Below, one piece after another: positions 39,856 through 52,999 of a stretch of DNA of 64,000 bases; within the stretch, counting starts at the first letter, position 1; the number at the start of each line of letters is the position of its first letter. The notes below the pieces were generated by a model that saw only the letters and a list, made by a program, of their open reading frames with translations, had not been told where the DNA came from and searched no databases. The position numbers were made by a program, and so were the translations under genes. The stretch is from Talpa occidentalis (Eukaryota > Chordata > Mammalia > Eulipotyphla > Talpidae), in NCBI RefSeq assembly GCF_014898055.3, contig NW_023604295.1:71574301-71638300 (forward strand), given 5' to 3'.

Positions 39856-40114
39856 TTTTTTTTTAAGATTTATCTATTTATGCATACAAGAGCTGGGATA
39901 TAGGCCAGAGATGCAGGGGGTGAGAGGATCCACCAGAGACAGAGTGGGGTACAGAACAGGCAGACTGACTGAAACACACTGCTGAGGACAAGCAGCAGAG
40001 GTCTGCCTCACCATGTAGGCTGCTCCCTGTCTGGCTGGGGATTGAACTTGTGCTGCAGAGGCTGTGGATTGCTTCATAGTGTGGTGCTTAACCCCTTGTG
40101 CCACCAGGGAGGCT
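39856..40114 (-). mobile_element. tRNA-derived SINE, older subfamily, full length
   Basis: A minus-strand copy starting with a short poly-T and tttatctatttatgcataca and ending gtgccaccagggaggctc. It shares the older-subfamily body (ggccagagatgcaggggg, agagacagagtgggg). The target duplication is only faintly visible (catttttgaatc before, aattttgtgaatc after), consistent with age. Confidence 0.88.
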
Positions 40115-40244
40115 CCTAATTTTGTGAATCTTTAGATTAATAGCCTATTGAACATTTTAGAAAATTGCCCTTTTTTGAATGGTGATATATGTTAGATTAA
40201 TTATAAATGGTTTATGTATATATTATATATACACACTTTTTAAA

Positions 40245-40498
40245 AAAATATTTATTTATTTATATAAGCACTGGGTACAGTCAGAAGCGTGGGAGGGTGA
40301 CAGAATTCACCAGAGCCAGAGCGGGGAGCAGAACAGGCAGATGGACCAAAATACACTGCTGAGGGGAGCAGAGGGCAGTAGGAGAGGTCTGTGCGCCATG
40401 TGGGACCCTCACCGGTGGCCGGGGATCGAACCAGCACTGCAGAGGCTGCAGGCAGCTACGCAACCCATCGCTCAACCGCTGCGCCACCGGTGAGGCCC
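40245..40498 (-). mobile_element. tRNA-derived SINE, young subfamily
   Basis: A minus-strand copy with a perfect 19-bp target duplication (tatatacacactttttaaa at 40226-40244 and 40499-40517). It lies only about 130 bp beyond the older copy at 39856-40114 and in the same orientation. Confidence 0.95.
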
Positions 40499-41004
40499 TA
40501 TATACACACTTTTTAAACTTAGAATTTTGTAACATTTTCCATAATAATTATTCTAATATATACTTAAATATCACCACTTAAAAGAGGAAAATCTCCTGCA
40601 ACATATATGATTTATTTATGATATTTTAAAAGTTTTAGATAGAAAGGAGAATACCAAAATTTAGTCTTAAGATGTTAATTCATTCTTTTCTTTAATTGCT
40701 ATAATTTTTAAAGCTATGTCTAATAATTTACGTAGTGATTCATATTAATTGGAAAGATTACTATGAAGGATTGTGCTTTTTAATAAGTAAAAGTATATTA
40801 TTTTCTAAAGATAGAGATGATTTTTATTACCTTATGTATAATGAAGTATTAAAAAAAACTCCCATTATGTTCACTTACAAAATTATACAAGAAGTGCTTT
40901 TTTTTTTTTTTTTTGGTTAATTCTGTTCTTTACTTAATTTCCAATTGCCAAGTTTCTTATGATTTTGATTTGACTTTAAAAGTTGAAAATTTATCCTTTC
41001 TGTA

Positions 41005-41125
41005 AAAGACTTGTTGAATATGTATTGGGATGCAAAGATGAATAAAATTTGAGTCCTACTTTCAGATAGTTTGTAGTCAAAAGCAGATTGATACAGATAA
41101 ATGTAATGTAATCAGTGGTATAAAA
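41005..41125 (+). mobile_element. Possible L2 LINE fragment
   Basis: Text gggatgcaaagatgaataaa, ttgagtcctactttcagata and gtttgtagtcaaaagcag resembles an L2 segment (gggatacagcagtgaac...). Short and diverged. Confidence 0.4.
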
Positions 41126-42438
41126 GAAATGAATGAATTTGTGACATCAGTTTTCACAACTGTAAAAAGTTCACAGGGGTAGTGATACCCTTTACTTGGT
41201 ATATAAGTCAATTACAGCGTCAGTAATACTGTATAATACATTTTCCCAAACTCAGTGTGAAACAACTGTTAAGCATTTTTCTTACTCATATTTTGGATCT
41301 GCTAAGGTGGTTCTGTTTTTTAAAGATCTTGATAAGCTCATGGAAGGTGATGTTGTATCAATCAAGATTTTTGGTGGGTCATGAGACTGCCAGTGAAGCG
41401 TAAGAGAAGTTTTGTAAAGCATTATCAAAATTGATTGTGTTTAAAGGTAAAGATTGCCATAGAGCATTTTCCTGTTCTGAACTCCATAATGCCAGTTATT
41501 CTAAGACTGACTGAGACCTCTAGATCCATGATGCTTTCTGACATGACTACATCTCTTTGATATCTTCTCCAGACTACTGGTGTTAAACTTTCCTAAAAGT
41601 TTCCTCCCCTTTGAGCCTTGTTCATCTACCATACTTTGTTTCTCTGCAATATTTGTTACATTAAATTATGTAATTTCTCTGTTCCCGCCCAGCTTTTGGA
41701 CGTCCTGCAGAAGATCACACATTCCTATGAATTACTGCTGCTGTGGGTTCATGACCATTAACAATTCATAAACTTCTATGTATACTCTGCGGTCAATAGT
41801 TTTTCCATCCTTCACAGTAACTATTTCAGTTTCATTTTCCTCAGAATCCCTTATTTCACTGCCTCCTCATTCCCATTAGCATAATATTTGCTCTTGTCAG
41901 AGAAAATAGACATTAGCAAAAAGGGAAAATTTCAACTTCCACACCATATCCCTAAAAAGATCTCCATATCTATATTCATCCTTTCCAAGTGCTTTCAAAA
42001 GTTAGAAGAAATTGATGCCACAAATTCATACATTGAATCCCTTTCTCTTTTCTTAGTATGGAAAATCTACCTGTTTATCTCTTCCTGTCAGCTTCTCCCT
42101 CTGCTGCTTTCTTTATACATTTCAAATTGCACATATCTCTCCTTACTTAAGATATTGGAGAACTAAAGAAAATCTCTCCCTCGATTCTCTGTCAGATTTC
42201 CAACATGATATTGTAAATAAATCACTGGCTACACAACCTGCGTCTGCATAGCAAAAATGTAGGGAACTTTATAAAAGTACAGACTTACTCCTGAGTCTAA
42301 TTCAAGGATCAGGGTGGAACTTGGAAGTTTTTAACTTTCAAAAGCAATCAGGTTGATCAGTTACTACCATAAATCAATATGAAGGAAACTACATGCTGAT
42401 CATGTAGTATATGCAAAAGGTTACAAATTGTAAGTTAA

Positions 42439-42535
42439 AGTGTGTGTGCGTATATGTATATGTTTGTGTATATATGTGTATATATAAACATATATGTATA
42501 TATAGTTATATTATGGAAATACATATATATTTATA
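42439..42535. repeat. GT/AT-rich simple repeat
   Basis: Degenerate TGTATA/TATATG repeat; likely a mutated (TG)n/(TA)n microsatellite. Confidence 0.85.
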
Positions 42536-42640
42536 GAATTACCAATATAAAAGTGAGAAAAATTATATTAAGCATTAATAATATTGGGATATATGGATTT
42601 GTGCATATTTTAGTGTGTAATTGTTCTTTTTTTTATTCTA

Positions 42641-42677
42641 TACAGAGTATAGAATACTCTGTATGTATACAGAGTAT
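42641..42677. repeat. Short palindrome with an extra arm copy
   Basis: Arms tacagagtat (42641-42650) and atactctgta (42654-42663) are perfectly complementary with a 3-base loop. A second copy of the left arm lies at 42668-42677. Confidence 0.85.
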
Positions 42678-42923
42678 ACATTTCTTTTGCAATAAGAGAA
42701 AAACAATGTAGAGAAATAATAGTAACCTCAGGCACATGCATTCTTCATTCTCTCCTTAATTTAGTTATCTTTTCCTTACTTGACCTTTCTATAGTAATAG
42801 ATGGTGTTGACCACATTCAATTCTTTTAAATTCTTTTCTTATCTGCTTTATTTTCTATTCTGTTTAACCACCCAAACAAGAAATGATCTCCCCTAAATCA
42901 CAGACACTGCTTATTTTCAGTTA

Positions 42924-43084
42924 TTTTTTAAAAAATATTTAGTTTTATTTATTTATGCATATAAGAGTTGTGGGGGCTTAGAGGATTCACCAGAGATAGA
43001 GTGGGGAGCAGAAAAGGCAGATCTACTGAAATATACTGCTATGGGAGCAGTGGATGACATAAGAGAGATCTGCTGCACCATATG
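42924..43084 (-). mobile_element. tRNA-derived SINE, older subfamily, truncated
   Basis: The tail and central body are recognisable (tttatttatttatgcatata, ggattcaccagagatagagt, aggcagatctactgaa). The head is missing. The last bases run into a 61-bp tandem duplication that starts at 43077, so the SINE was broken at that event. Confidence 0.8.
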
Positions 43085-43193
43085 TGAATTTCTGATACTT
43101 GGATATCTAGATCTTTTAGATTTTATTACCATATTGTACCATATGTGAATTCTGATACTTGGATATCTAGATCTTCTAGATTTTATTACCATT
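43077..43193. repeat. 61-bp tandem duplication (two copies)
   Basis: Copy 1 at 43077-43137 and copy 2 from 43138 share accatatgtgaatt, ctgatacttggatatctaga and gattttattaccat, with very few differences. Copy 1 begins in the broken end of the SINE at 42924-43084. Confidence 0.9.
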
Positions 43194-43499
43194 GCCTATA
43201 TTTATTTTTTAACCCAATCTGACATTTTTCATTTAATGAAATATTAATGGGTATGTATGTATTATATAATTACTCCTATATTTAGATTTAAATTTGGTAA
43301 ACCATTATTTGTTACCTCTTTGCCCCAGGTATTCTATGTGCATTTTTCTCTCCTTTTTGGCTTTCTTTTTGGAATAATCATCTATCTTTTAAAGATTATG
43401 TTTACCTATTCTGTTAGCTCTCTACATTATTTTGCAATTCTTCTAGTGATTGTTTATTTTCCCTTGAGTATCCATTTTTTTTAATATATTTTTTCATTT

Positions 43500-43850
43500 T
43501 TAACTTTATTTTTTATTTTAAGATTTATCATTTTTTAAAATTTTTTTTAAACAATATTTGCTTCTCCCCACCCCTTCAGATTGAGTCCCCATAGAATCTC
43601 CTTCCCCAAGGCACCCATGCACCACAGTCTCCTGTGCTCCTCCTCCCTCCCTCCCTCTTATCCCTCTCCCTGCTCGTCGCCTGCAGTATGTCTCTGGTTT
43701 ATAATTGTCTGTTTTTGCTTTGTTGTGTTATGTACTGTTATTATTATTTTTTTACACCGATGTCTTATTTGGTTCCCCTATATTCCTGTTACAAGTGAAA
43801 CCATCTGATATTTTTCTTTTTCCTTTAGTGATTGTTTTAATGATTGTCAT
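43500..43850 (-). mobile_element. L1 3' end, antisense
   Basis: A T-rich start, then caccacagtctcctgtgctc, a ctccctcc stretch, and acaagtgaaaccatctgata followed by tttttctttttcc, close to the antisense of the L1 ORF2 end. It shares motif order with the copy at 11725-12070. Confidence 0.6.
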
Positions 43851-43958
43851 GCATCCTTGACTTAGTAAAGATTAATATAAATAGGTATATTATTAATTAT
43901 ATATCCTAACATTGTAATGGATCAAGTAAACTAAAAATAAATTTTGAAGAAGAATAAA

Positions 43959-44001
43959 TTTTCAGGTATCTGTATTTTCAGGTATCTGTATTTTCAGTTA
44001 T
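43959..44001. repeat. 15-bp minisatellite, nearly three units
   Basis: The unit ttttcaggtatctgta occurs twice exactly and a third time with one change (cagttatctg). Confidence 0.85.
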
Positions 44002-44944
44002 CTGGGAACATCGACAAAGATAGAGCTGATTTCCCAGTGGCAGGTTCTGACAGAATCTAAGAGGTGGGGAGGATGCCTAACTAGGAGGTTGCACTTGAAG
44101 CAGAGCAGCTCTGTTTTCTCATGTTTTATATAAATCCTACATTGGAGTTTTCCACAAAATCCATTTTGAGAAATTGTGTGGTATATACTGCTTAAAATAA
44201 ATAGATAAATAAATGAGTGGATCGATGGCTGAAATACTAGATCACAAAGAAGCTCAATTATCAAATTCATTTTTGTGGCACAAATATGCAAAAAAGTTTA
44301 CAAGAAAATATAATACCCACCCCTGATTTCTTTCAAATAAAAGTAGGTTTAGAGAATAATCAAATGTTGTAATTAGAATCTGTTTTGTAAAGAATGAAAA
44401 CACTGTGTACCAAGAGTTGTCTGTAGCAGTTAATGATGAGAAGTATCTTTTCTCATGCCTTCTGAGTGTATGATCCACAGAATACAAGCAATGATTTGAA
44501 CAACATTTTTAAATTTCTCCTGAGTATGGTACATAAAAGTACTGTTCTAGATGCATTAAATAGATGTTAATTTATTGCATACAATATATCCTTAGAATTT
44601 AAGGGCTTAATTCTCTTAGTGAACAGTGGGTGAGCAAGGCAGCCTGCCTTGTTATGAAAATGATAATCCCTGGTGTTGAGGAAGAGATGGTAGTGGAACA
44701 TTCTCATATACTCTGGCTGAAGAATAAGCTGGAGCTGCCTATCCAGATAGCAGTTTATTAATGTGTATTAGATCCATAAATAAATTAAAACTTTATGCAT
44801 TTTGCTTGATAAGATGACCTTTTCACTTTGATAGCAAGGAAACAGATTTGAACAAGCATTTGTGCACAGAGACTATAACATCCGTTTCACAGTTCTTATT
44901 ATGGAAATGTCTAGTATGTGGAAAAATAGAGATGAACTTTTTCT

Positions 44945-45255
44945 TGGTTCATATGGGCTTCTCTAATGGTACCAGGGACTGGGTGATTTATAAACAACAG
45001 AAATATATTCCTCACAGTTTTGGAGGTTGAGAAGTCTAACATCAAACCCCAGCATATTCAATGTCTGTTGAACTCCATCTCCCTGATTCATGGAAAACAG
45101 TCTTTTCTCTGTGTCCTCACATGACATAAGGGAACAGAGCTTTCTCTTGATTTGTGTTATGAAGGCCCTATCTGTATGCACAAGGGTTCTATGCACATGA
45201 ACTAGTTACCACCCAAAGGCCCAACCTCCAAATACCATCATATTAAAATTGCAGT
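44945..45255 (-). mobile_element. MLT1-type LTR (ERVL-MaLR), antisense
   Basis: Contains gactgggtgatttataaaca, cagttttggaggttgagaag, tgtgtcctcacatgac and cccaacctccaaataccatc. These are the reverse-complement landmarks of MLT1/MST long terminal repeats, relics of old endogenous retrovirus-like elements. No internal retroviral genes are seen. Confidence 0.75.
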
Positions 45256-47477
45256 TTGTTTTGTTTTGAGGGCTTTTTCTTTCCTTATTTTCCTCCCTTC
45301 TTGACTTACTAAATTTTCTAACTTTAAGAATTGTTTAACTAGTTCTATAGTCAAAATATAATAAGGTGCAATCCTAAATCATTTTGATTCAAATTTTGAG
45401 TTATATTTTAATGCTTTCTACACTGATAAACAATTACATACATTCATTTATCACTCCATTTCTTTTGTAAAATGTAACATAATATATATATTATTCCTAT
45501 AATAAAGAAACATGGTTAATGCTATTTAAAATCACATTTGCTACAGTGTTTTCAATCTTGGGGCCCTTTTCTTCTGTGCATGCTTTAAAGAACAATTTAG
45601 TAAGTGAAGCTCTAGATGACTTGTTTTTTCTCCCTGATTCTAGAGAGCTGTGTATCATAGATACTTTAACATGTGAGATACCAGTATACCCTTGGTTCTG
45701 ATGTTAGTGACACTGACTTAGTCTAGATTTTGCTTTTGAAAAGCATACCTAACCTAAACTACTATATGGTATTAGTAGTTTTCCCACTATATCTCCAGAT
45801 ATAAAGCTGGGAGTCTTAAAAGGTCATTCCCATGGCACCAGAAGTTGAAGGATGATTACTAGGTACCTAACTGGGGAAAACATAAAGAAATTGAAAACAC
45901 TAAACAAAAGTGTCATCCTAGGTAAGTAAGGACAGTGCCTCAGGAAATTCCATTTCTGGGTGTTATAACTTCCTGGGATCTGAATGATACTTTCTGCTCA
46001 GGAGAGAAATAAAATCCCAAAATTAAAGTTTGCATTATAATTCTATGTAAACTCTGTATGATATGCAGCTTGAAACAATTAAATAACATTCTATGATGAG
46101 GAAAGATATTTATTTGCTTCAAGAAAGTGATATTCTAAATAATTAACAACTGTATGGCATAAGGGTTAGTCACTGGAGTGGAAAATGACTGACATATGCC
46201 ACACAGGCCAACATGGACCTTATTTTAGTGCTGCCGGCTTGCATTCATAGGGCTCTTACCTCCCTGCTTGGTGAGGACTCTGTGTGGCAGGGGTTGGCCC
46301 AAGTGTTGACCCTATTCTTTAGCACATCATGATGTGCATCAGAGGTATAAGGCACTGCATAGTAAGTTGAAACCACTTAACCGTGGGTAAGGAGAATTTG
46401 TGTTAGACTCATAAACCTATAGAAATGAGGTGGCTAAGTACTGATGAAGAGAAACACTGTGAGTTAGAGAGTTAGGGGATATTTGAAGTAGGCTGACATT
46501 TAAGAATTTTATGTGAGGATTATTACATTAGAAAAAGAAAGGTTGTTGGGTTTGAGATAAATATAGAGTCTGTGTGCTTGATGCAGTGACCTTAGTTAAT
46601 GTTTGATCGCCTGTGCTGAGAGTGTGTTTGCTGTTCATATTAAACTATGCATCACATATCATTTCTTTTCCTTATCTTGATTGAATTTTGTCTGCTGGTT
46701 TTGAGTCTATGGACAAACAGAATCTTTTGCATCATCAAAGATGATAATGAAGTTCAGCCTTTTAATAACAAAATACATAGGAAAATGTTTGGTTTAGAAA
46801 ATGTTTGCTTTAGAAATCAGGTTATTCCAACTTGATAAACATCAAATGTCTTAGGGAATGTAATAGAAAAATTTCTACAAGCATAAAGCCTATTCTTAAA
46901 ATATTACCTAAACTAGAATAGTCAACATACATTATTTGTGGGGAGGGTAACTAACCCTTAAGCCATCACTGTCTTGGTTATGGCAGGAAATGAGGCAAAG
47001 TAAAGATGATTAGATATGTAAGCATTTAAAAACCTCAGTGCCATTTTTGTTAGATAAAAGCTTTCAAATTTTTATTTTGTGCTCAGTGATCTATGCTTTT
47101 TAACAAAGTAATCTCTTAGTGAAAATATTATAGAAAATATTATCTGTAGACACTGGTAACCATATATTGAGTCATAGTACAGTTATGTTAAAATTGTTAT
47201 TATTTGCCTTTTCTCATTCAAATTCCTTAATATCTCAGATCTGTCTATAATCTTTATTTCACTGGCCATCTTTCTGGGCTTTATCCTCTGTGAGTCCCAA
47301 ATCTTAAATCCTACATTTTATTTGAGCAATATTTGCCTTGAAGGATTATTAGTGAAGGTTTCCATTTCAGAATTTCCTTGGTCTGTGATTTAGAACATTT
47401 ACTTGGTAGTCCATAAATCTAATTTTTTCTAGAAAATCACACATAAAACTATGAGTAGAGATTATCTGAACACACAG

Positions 47478-47650
47478 CTTGAATCAGCCAGTTGTTTCTA
47501 AAATATGGTCCTTAGGCCAGTAGCATCAGCATCAGTGGGAACTTGTGATGCAGATAATTAGACTACACTTCAGATCCTCTGAACCAAAAACTCTGAGGGT
47601 AGGACACAGCAATCTGTTTTAACAAACCAAGGTAATTCAGATGTGAGTTA
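47478..47650 (+). mobile_element. MER5-type hAT-Charlie DNA transposon remnant
   Basis: Contains ctaaaatatggtccttaggc, agcatcagcatcagtgggaa, ctgaaccaaaaactctgagg and cagcaatctgttttaaca in order. This is the profile of MER5A/B, a short non-autonomous relative of Charlie elements. Confidence 0.82.
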
Positions 47651-48462
47651 GAACTGCGGGTCTATCTGAATGTGTAGATCTGTGCTTAATAGAGAAAGAA
47701 ATAATCGTGCCAGGTGATATTGGGATCATTTGGTCCTATCCTGAGGCCTACATAAGGATGCAAACTATTTGCATTAAGTAATCAATGAAAATCAATTGTG
47801 TCTTGTATATTCAGGCTGTAGATCATTCAGGATTAACATGAAAATGTTTCAATAATCTGGTTCTACAGTTGTGCTCTTCATATATATTCTGATTTGGCTT
47901 GGAACCATTATTTTCAATTATATTTAGGAATAATGTGTATTGACTTATTTCTCAAGACATTAATTTCACCCAAATTTGTCTTTTAAATTTTATTATTTTG
48001 CCTTCTGTCTTTGTCTAAATCCAATTCCATTTAAAAACAAAATAATTTACATTTAATTTATTTTTAATCTAACATTACACATTTAATATTAATTTATTTT
48101 TAATTGTCCCCTTCCACAATTGATTTCTGTAGTCAGATATTGCTAAAGATAGTTCTTTCTTCTTAAGTAAGCATTAATGTTAAGTTTTTGAGAACAGGTC
48201 TCCAAATCTTATGATTTTTTTTGATTGTTCTGTTTCTGTGACTTACATTTGTGTGCCCTATGGAGAAAAGGACATCTTCTTAGCTATTTTGGAAAAACCC
48301 ACTTTAGTGAGAAACTTTATGAAATAGTAGAATTTGGTATTTTGGTTGGTGTCTGTCTATGTTTTGAAATGGAAAGAAGCAGCATTAGTTAATCAAGGAA
48401 GAAGAGTGAGGACATTCAAGGCTGAAAAATGACTGGAGTAAGAATCAAGAGTTGAAAAACTG

Positions 48463-48766
48463 GGCCTCCCCAGGTGCGGAGCAGTTGAGCACTGGGTTGC
48501 AAAGTTGCCGGCATCCTCTGCGGCACCGGCTTGATCCGCTGCTGCTCCCCGGCCACCGGAGGGGAGTCCAGGCCACCGGAGGAGGGTCCCGTATGGCGCG
48601 CAGACCTCTCCTGCTGCCCGCTGCTCCCCTCAGAGGTGTGCTTCGGTCCTTTTGCCTGCTCTGCTCCCAGCTCTGGCTCTGGTGAATTCTCTCACTCTCC
48701 CGCATTTCTGACTGTACCCAGTGCTTGTATAAATAAATAAATAAATAAATCTTTAAAAAAAAAAAA
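48463..48766 (+). mobile_element. tRNA-derived SINE, young subfamily, sense orientation, with internal duplication
   Basis: Head ggcctccccaggtgcggagca, tail tgcttgtataaataaataaa, ctttaaaaaa. A perfect 16-bp duplication (aagagttgaaaaactg) flanks it at 48447-48462 and 48767-48782. The motif ggccaccggagg occurs twice in a row within the body (48551-48584 area), an added unit of about 20 bases absent from other copies. Confidence 0.94.
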
Positions 48767-48802
48767 AAGAGTTGAAAAACTGGTGATTCCATGACTTAAG
48801 AG

Positions 48803-48850
48803 AAATTTATATTTATATAAATTTATATTTATATAAATTTATATTTATAG
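48803..48850. repeat. AT-rich minisatellite, about three units
   Basis: The unit aaatttatatttatat is repeated just before the L1 3' end at 48850. Confidence 0.85.
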
Positions 48851-49278
48851 TAGTCAAGCTATGGAAACAACCTCAGTCCCCCAAAACAGGGGAGTGGATG
48901 AGAAGATGTGTTATATATACACAATGAAATATTACTTAGCTGTGATTAAAAAAAAGACAAATCTTGCCATTTGCAACATTGATGAGATTGGAGGGGCTAT
49001 GCAAAGTGAAATCTCAGAAGGACAGACATGTCTGTATGGTGTCACAGTCACATGTAAGTGAGCTAGAGAGAAACAAAACAAACGGTCAGGTAAAATAAAA
49101 CTGAGGGGGAGGAAGAGAACAAATCGGGAGAGAACAAACATAATGTACTATGGCTGAGGACTATGGTGTTTTTTTATGGTGAGTGTGGCATAGTAACAAC
49201 ACCAAAGGGAGAGATCCTATACTTCTAAATCACAAGCAATGTTGTAAACCAGTGATACTCAATATTAAAAAAAAAAAT
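48850..49278 (+). mobile_element. L1 3' end, sense
   Basis: Contains caagctatggaaacaacctc, gtgttatatatacacaatga, aatattacttagctgtgatt, cttgccatttgcaacattga, the typical end of L1 ORF2 and the start of its 3' untranslated region. It then continues to ccagtgatactcaatatt and poly-A. ORF2 frame is broken. It starts beside a short (aaatttatatttatat)n minisatellite. Confidence 0.85.
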
Positions 49279-50639
49279 AGAATTCCACGTCTAATGTCTT
49301 TCTAAAACCAAGGAGAAATTTATGTGGGGAGAGAATCAACCAATACAAAAAAAAATTTTTTTTGAAGTTGTTAAATGCATGTATGCATTGTAAATCTTCC
49401 TTTCTCTCCCATATGAAGTCTTTAGTATATTTTATATTTTACATTGGTGTTTGATGGAGTTGTTTTTTTTTTTCTATTTTTTGAGGCATATGTGAAGATG
49501 TTCTAAGTCTTATCTTGAAGGTTGGAGTTTGACAAATAAAATGCACCTGCTGTGAATGTCGACACCTGAGTTTCAACATAAGGAGGAGGGGTCTAAGAAA
49601 ACGAAACTACTATAGATGAAAGAAAAAAAATCATTATGCAGAATTACAAATAAGCAATGTGCTTTAGGATATTTAGACCTTTAAGATATTATAAGAGGAA
49701 AATGTGATTCATTAAGAAGTATTTTCTTCATACAAATATTAATACAGTACTTGTTTAAGTAGATCTTAAAACTCAAGTGACTACAGGCTGAAAACCAATA
49801 TTCAGAAACAGCTCTTAAAGAAATCTGCATATGGAAATTTCCCATGCAATGAAATTTTACTTTCAGACTAAAAAAATATTTTTTAGTTGAATTTTTAGTG
49901 TGTCCTGGGTTATCCTGCATTTTACTACTCATTATGACCTTTTCTTCATGAGATAAGTTGCCAGCCTGAACAGTGATTTTGAGTTTGGCACTGATCTAGG
50001 CCTAGATTAAGCACTGAGCACATATTTAATGAAATTAATGAATGAACTAATGAACTGTACCCTTTATTTTCAGATCTAACTAGCCAGGCAAAGATTTGCT
50101 GCTTGTCTTAAGTTTATTAATTGTGTTAAGTTACTAGCCTAAAAAAAATCTGGTGAATGTTTAAAGTGTTGTAGTACTTATCGATTTCTATTTCAAACAA
50201 CTCCTCTTCCCTCCATTTGACATTCTTTACTTTGGTTAAAGGAATGTTATGCATATGTAAGTGAGATGTAGTTGGGCTTTTAGAGTCAGAAAAATGTGAT
50301 AGCATAGAGCTTGTTGGGCTACTCCTGAAGATAAAATACCTTTAGACATGTTCAGATAGTCTTCATGATGGGAGGTAGGGAAATGTTCAGGACCTTTATT
50401 TAAATATTGTTTATTATCCCCACTCTGCCTCCAATATTAAGACTGAGGGTAAAGAGGCTTAGAGCTGATAGGGTAAAAAATAAAATGGTGTATAAAGGAT
50501 GAAGTCATGGCATCAAACCAGCTTCCTGGTGATTTTATTATCTTTTACTTTCAGAAATAATGTGACAGTACTCCAGTTCATATAGCATCACAGGGCTGAC
50601 TTAAAAAAATAGGGAAAACATAATAAGCATCTCTGTGTA

Positions 50640-52350
50640 TACCACCTATATTGTAGATATTTTTCCAGCTTCGGTGTTCTTTTCCTCTATTCATTGGAAA
50701 TCACCATAGAATTTGATGTTTAGATTTGATTCTCTCTTTTTAAAATATTTTTACTTTATACATATGTATCCATAACTGTTATATAATATTACTTTGCATA
50801 TTTCTATAACTTGATTACAAACAGTAATTTTCTTCCTCTTGAAAATTAACTTTTATGTTTTGGCTATTTATATATAATTGATATATCCTCTAATCCATTC
50901 ATTTAATACACTTGTTTCATCATATCACACTGTATTTACCCATTTTGTGACTGATTTTTAAATTTTGATAGCTGTCATTTTTTTTGCATTTGCAAACAAT
51001 TTTTTTTTAATTCTCCTTTTTGGTTTTTTTTTAATCTATCTATCTATTTATTTATTTATACAAGCACTGGGTACAGTCAGAAGCACGGGACGGTGAGAGA
51101 ATTCACCAGAGCCAGAGCAGGGAGCAGAGCAGGCAGAATGACCGAAGTACACTGCTGAGGGCGCAGTGGGCAGCAGGAGAGGTCTGTGCGCCATGTGGGA
51201 CCCTCGTCCAGAGGCCGGGGATCAAACCGGCGCTGCAGAGGCTGCGGGCAGCTTCGCAACCCAGCACTCAACCGCTGCACCACCGGGGAGGCCCTGCAAA
51301 CAATTTTTTAATGAACATTTGTGGATGCTTTCTTCTGCATATTTTTGAGAATTTCTTTGTTACCTGCAAGTAGATTTGTTGGGCCCAGAAGTTAATATAT
51401 CTTTAATTTTACTATACTATAACAAATTGCTTTACCAATTGATAGCCAAGTTAGCTACTCGATTTTTTCAAACTTTTAATTTTTGCTAACCTAAAGGGCA
51501 TGAAAGGTATACCATTATTCCTTAATTATGAATAAGCTTGAGCACCATTATATAGGTTTTATTGGATATCTATTTGTCCTCTCCTGAATATCTTTGTCCA
51601 TCATTTTTCTTTCTTTCTTTCTTTCTTTTTTTTTTTCCCTTTCACTTATAGATGTGCTTCATGCATTCTGGGTACTTTCTTTTTCTTGGTATAATCATTA
51701 CAAATGTATTCTCCTAGTAAGTAGTTTCTCTTGTCATTCTGTCTATCCATCTGTTTACGAAAGTGAGTTTATAATTTTAGTAGCCAAATATCTTAGGCTT
51801 TTCCTTAAAGTTTTGCAGGGACTTTTTGTATCTTGTTTAATAAACAGTGTTTAAATCCAAGATTATAATATATTTCCTTACATTTTCTTCTAAGCATTTG
51901 ACAGTTTTGCCTAATGTATTTAATTGCGAAGGACTATTGGTATGTTGATGATAGGTATGCTGTGATGACATACGTCTGAAGAAGTGTGATCCTGTATATC
52001 TGAGTCATATGATTACAACATTGTTGTGAATCAGTGTTACCACATTAAAAATTCAAAAAGAAAGAAACATTGATCTGTGTTCAAATGATTCCTGGGCATG
52101 TGGTTAGGTACAGATCCATTTCATTTATTTTTTCCATAAAGATATCAGTTGTCCCAGCACCACTTATTAAACAGCATGTCCTTTACTCACTGACTTTAAT
52201 GCCTTTTCTCCTATATATTAAATTTCCATGTGTACATGGGTGTCTGTTTGTTCATTTTGGCTTTCTTCCAGAATCAGCAAGCTGCTTTTCTTTGCCCCCT
52301 GTAGTTTATAACTTCCACCTTTTTTTACTTGAGAAATCTTTTTAGATTTT
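50640..52350 (-). mobile_element. Old L1 fragment, antisense, interrupted by a SINE
   Basis: The + strand text atcagttgtcccagcaccac and ttattaaacagcatgtcctt (52145-52185) is the reverse complement of a well-known part of L1. Upstream, 51310-51560 and 50640-50990 resemble the more 3' part (aatgaacatttgtggatgct, acctaaagggcatgaaagg). The SINE at 51006-51294 is inserted in it. The outer limits are approximate. Confidence 0.65.
51006..51294 (-). mobile_element. tRNA-derived SINE, young subfamily, nested in an L1 fragment
   Basis: A minus-strand copy flanked by tgcaaacaatttttt (50991-51005 and 51295-51309). Sequence on both sides resembles the same antisense L1 fragment, so this is a nested insertion. 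The tail has its own extension (in + orientation, ttctcctttttgg between two T-runs). Confidence 0.93.
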
Positions 52351-52744
52351 TTTTCTCAGTTCTGTCACACACTTGTGAATTTGGGTAAATGTAATATGAT
52401 TTTAATTATTTGTCATCATTTTTTCTATCATAACATGTCTCTTAACTAATCAACTGGAATGCATTTCTACTTTTCCGAACTATCTCTTTTTATCCATGGT
52501 TGTTTTTTAAAAAGGATTAATTTTCTTTTACATTCTTTTTATTGATAGAAGTATTAGAGTTGGATGTACAATTGAAAATGTTGTAATTTTTAATTTTTAT
52601 GATACGAAAGACAAACTTTCAAATACTTTTTTAAACATATATTAAAAACCTGAATTTTCTTAGTGGCTAGGAAATATTTTGATTCAAATCTTAGGAATAG
52701 TATGATTCTATATAAATAGGTAGCATTTTTTTTTTTTTGCTTGA

Positions 52745-52999
<255 letters not shown>

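Noticed and set aside
51594..51854. 86-codon open frame with hydrophobic residues
   Set aside because: It lies in an antisense L1 fragment and starts in a CTTT simple repeat.
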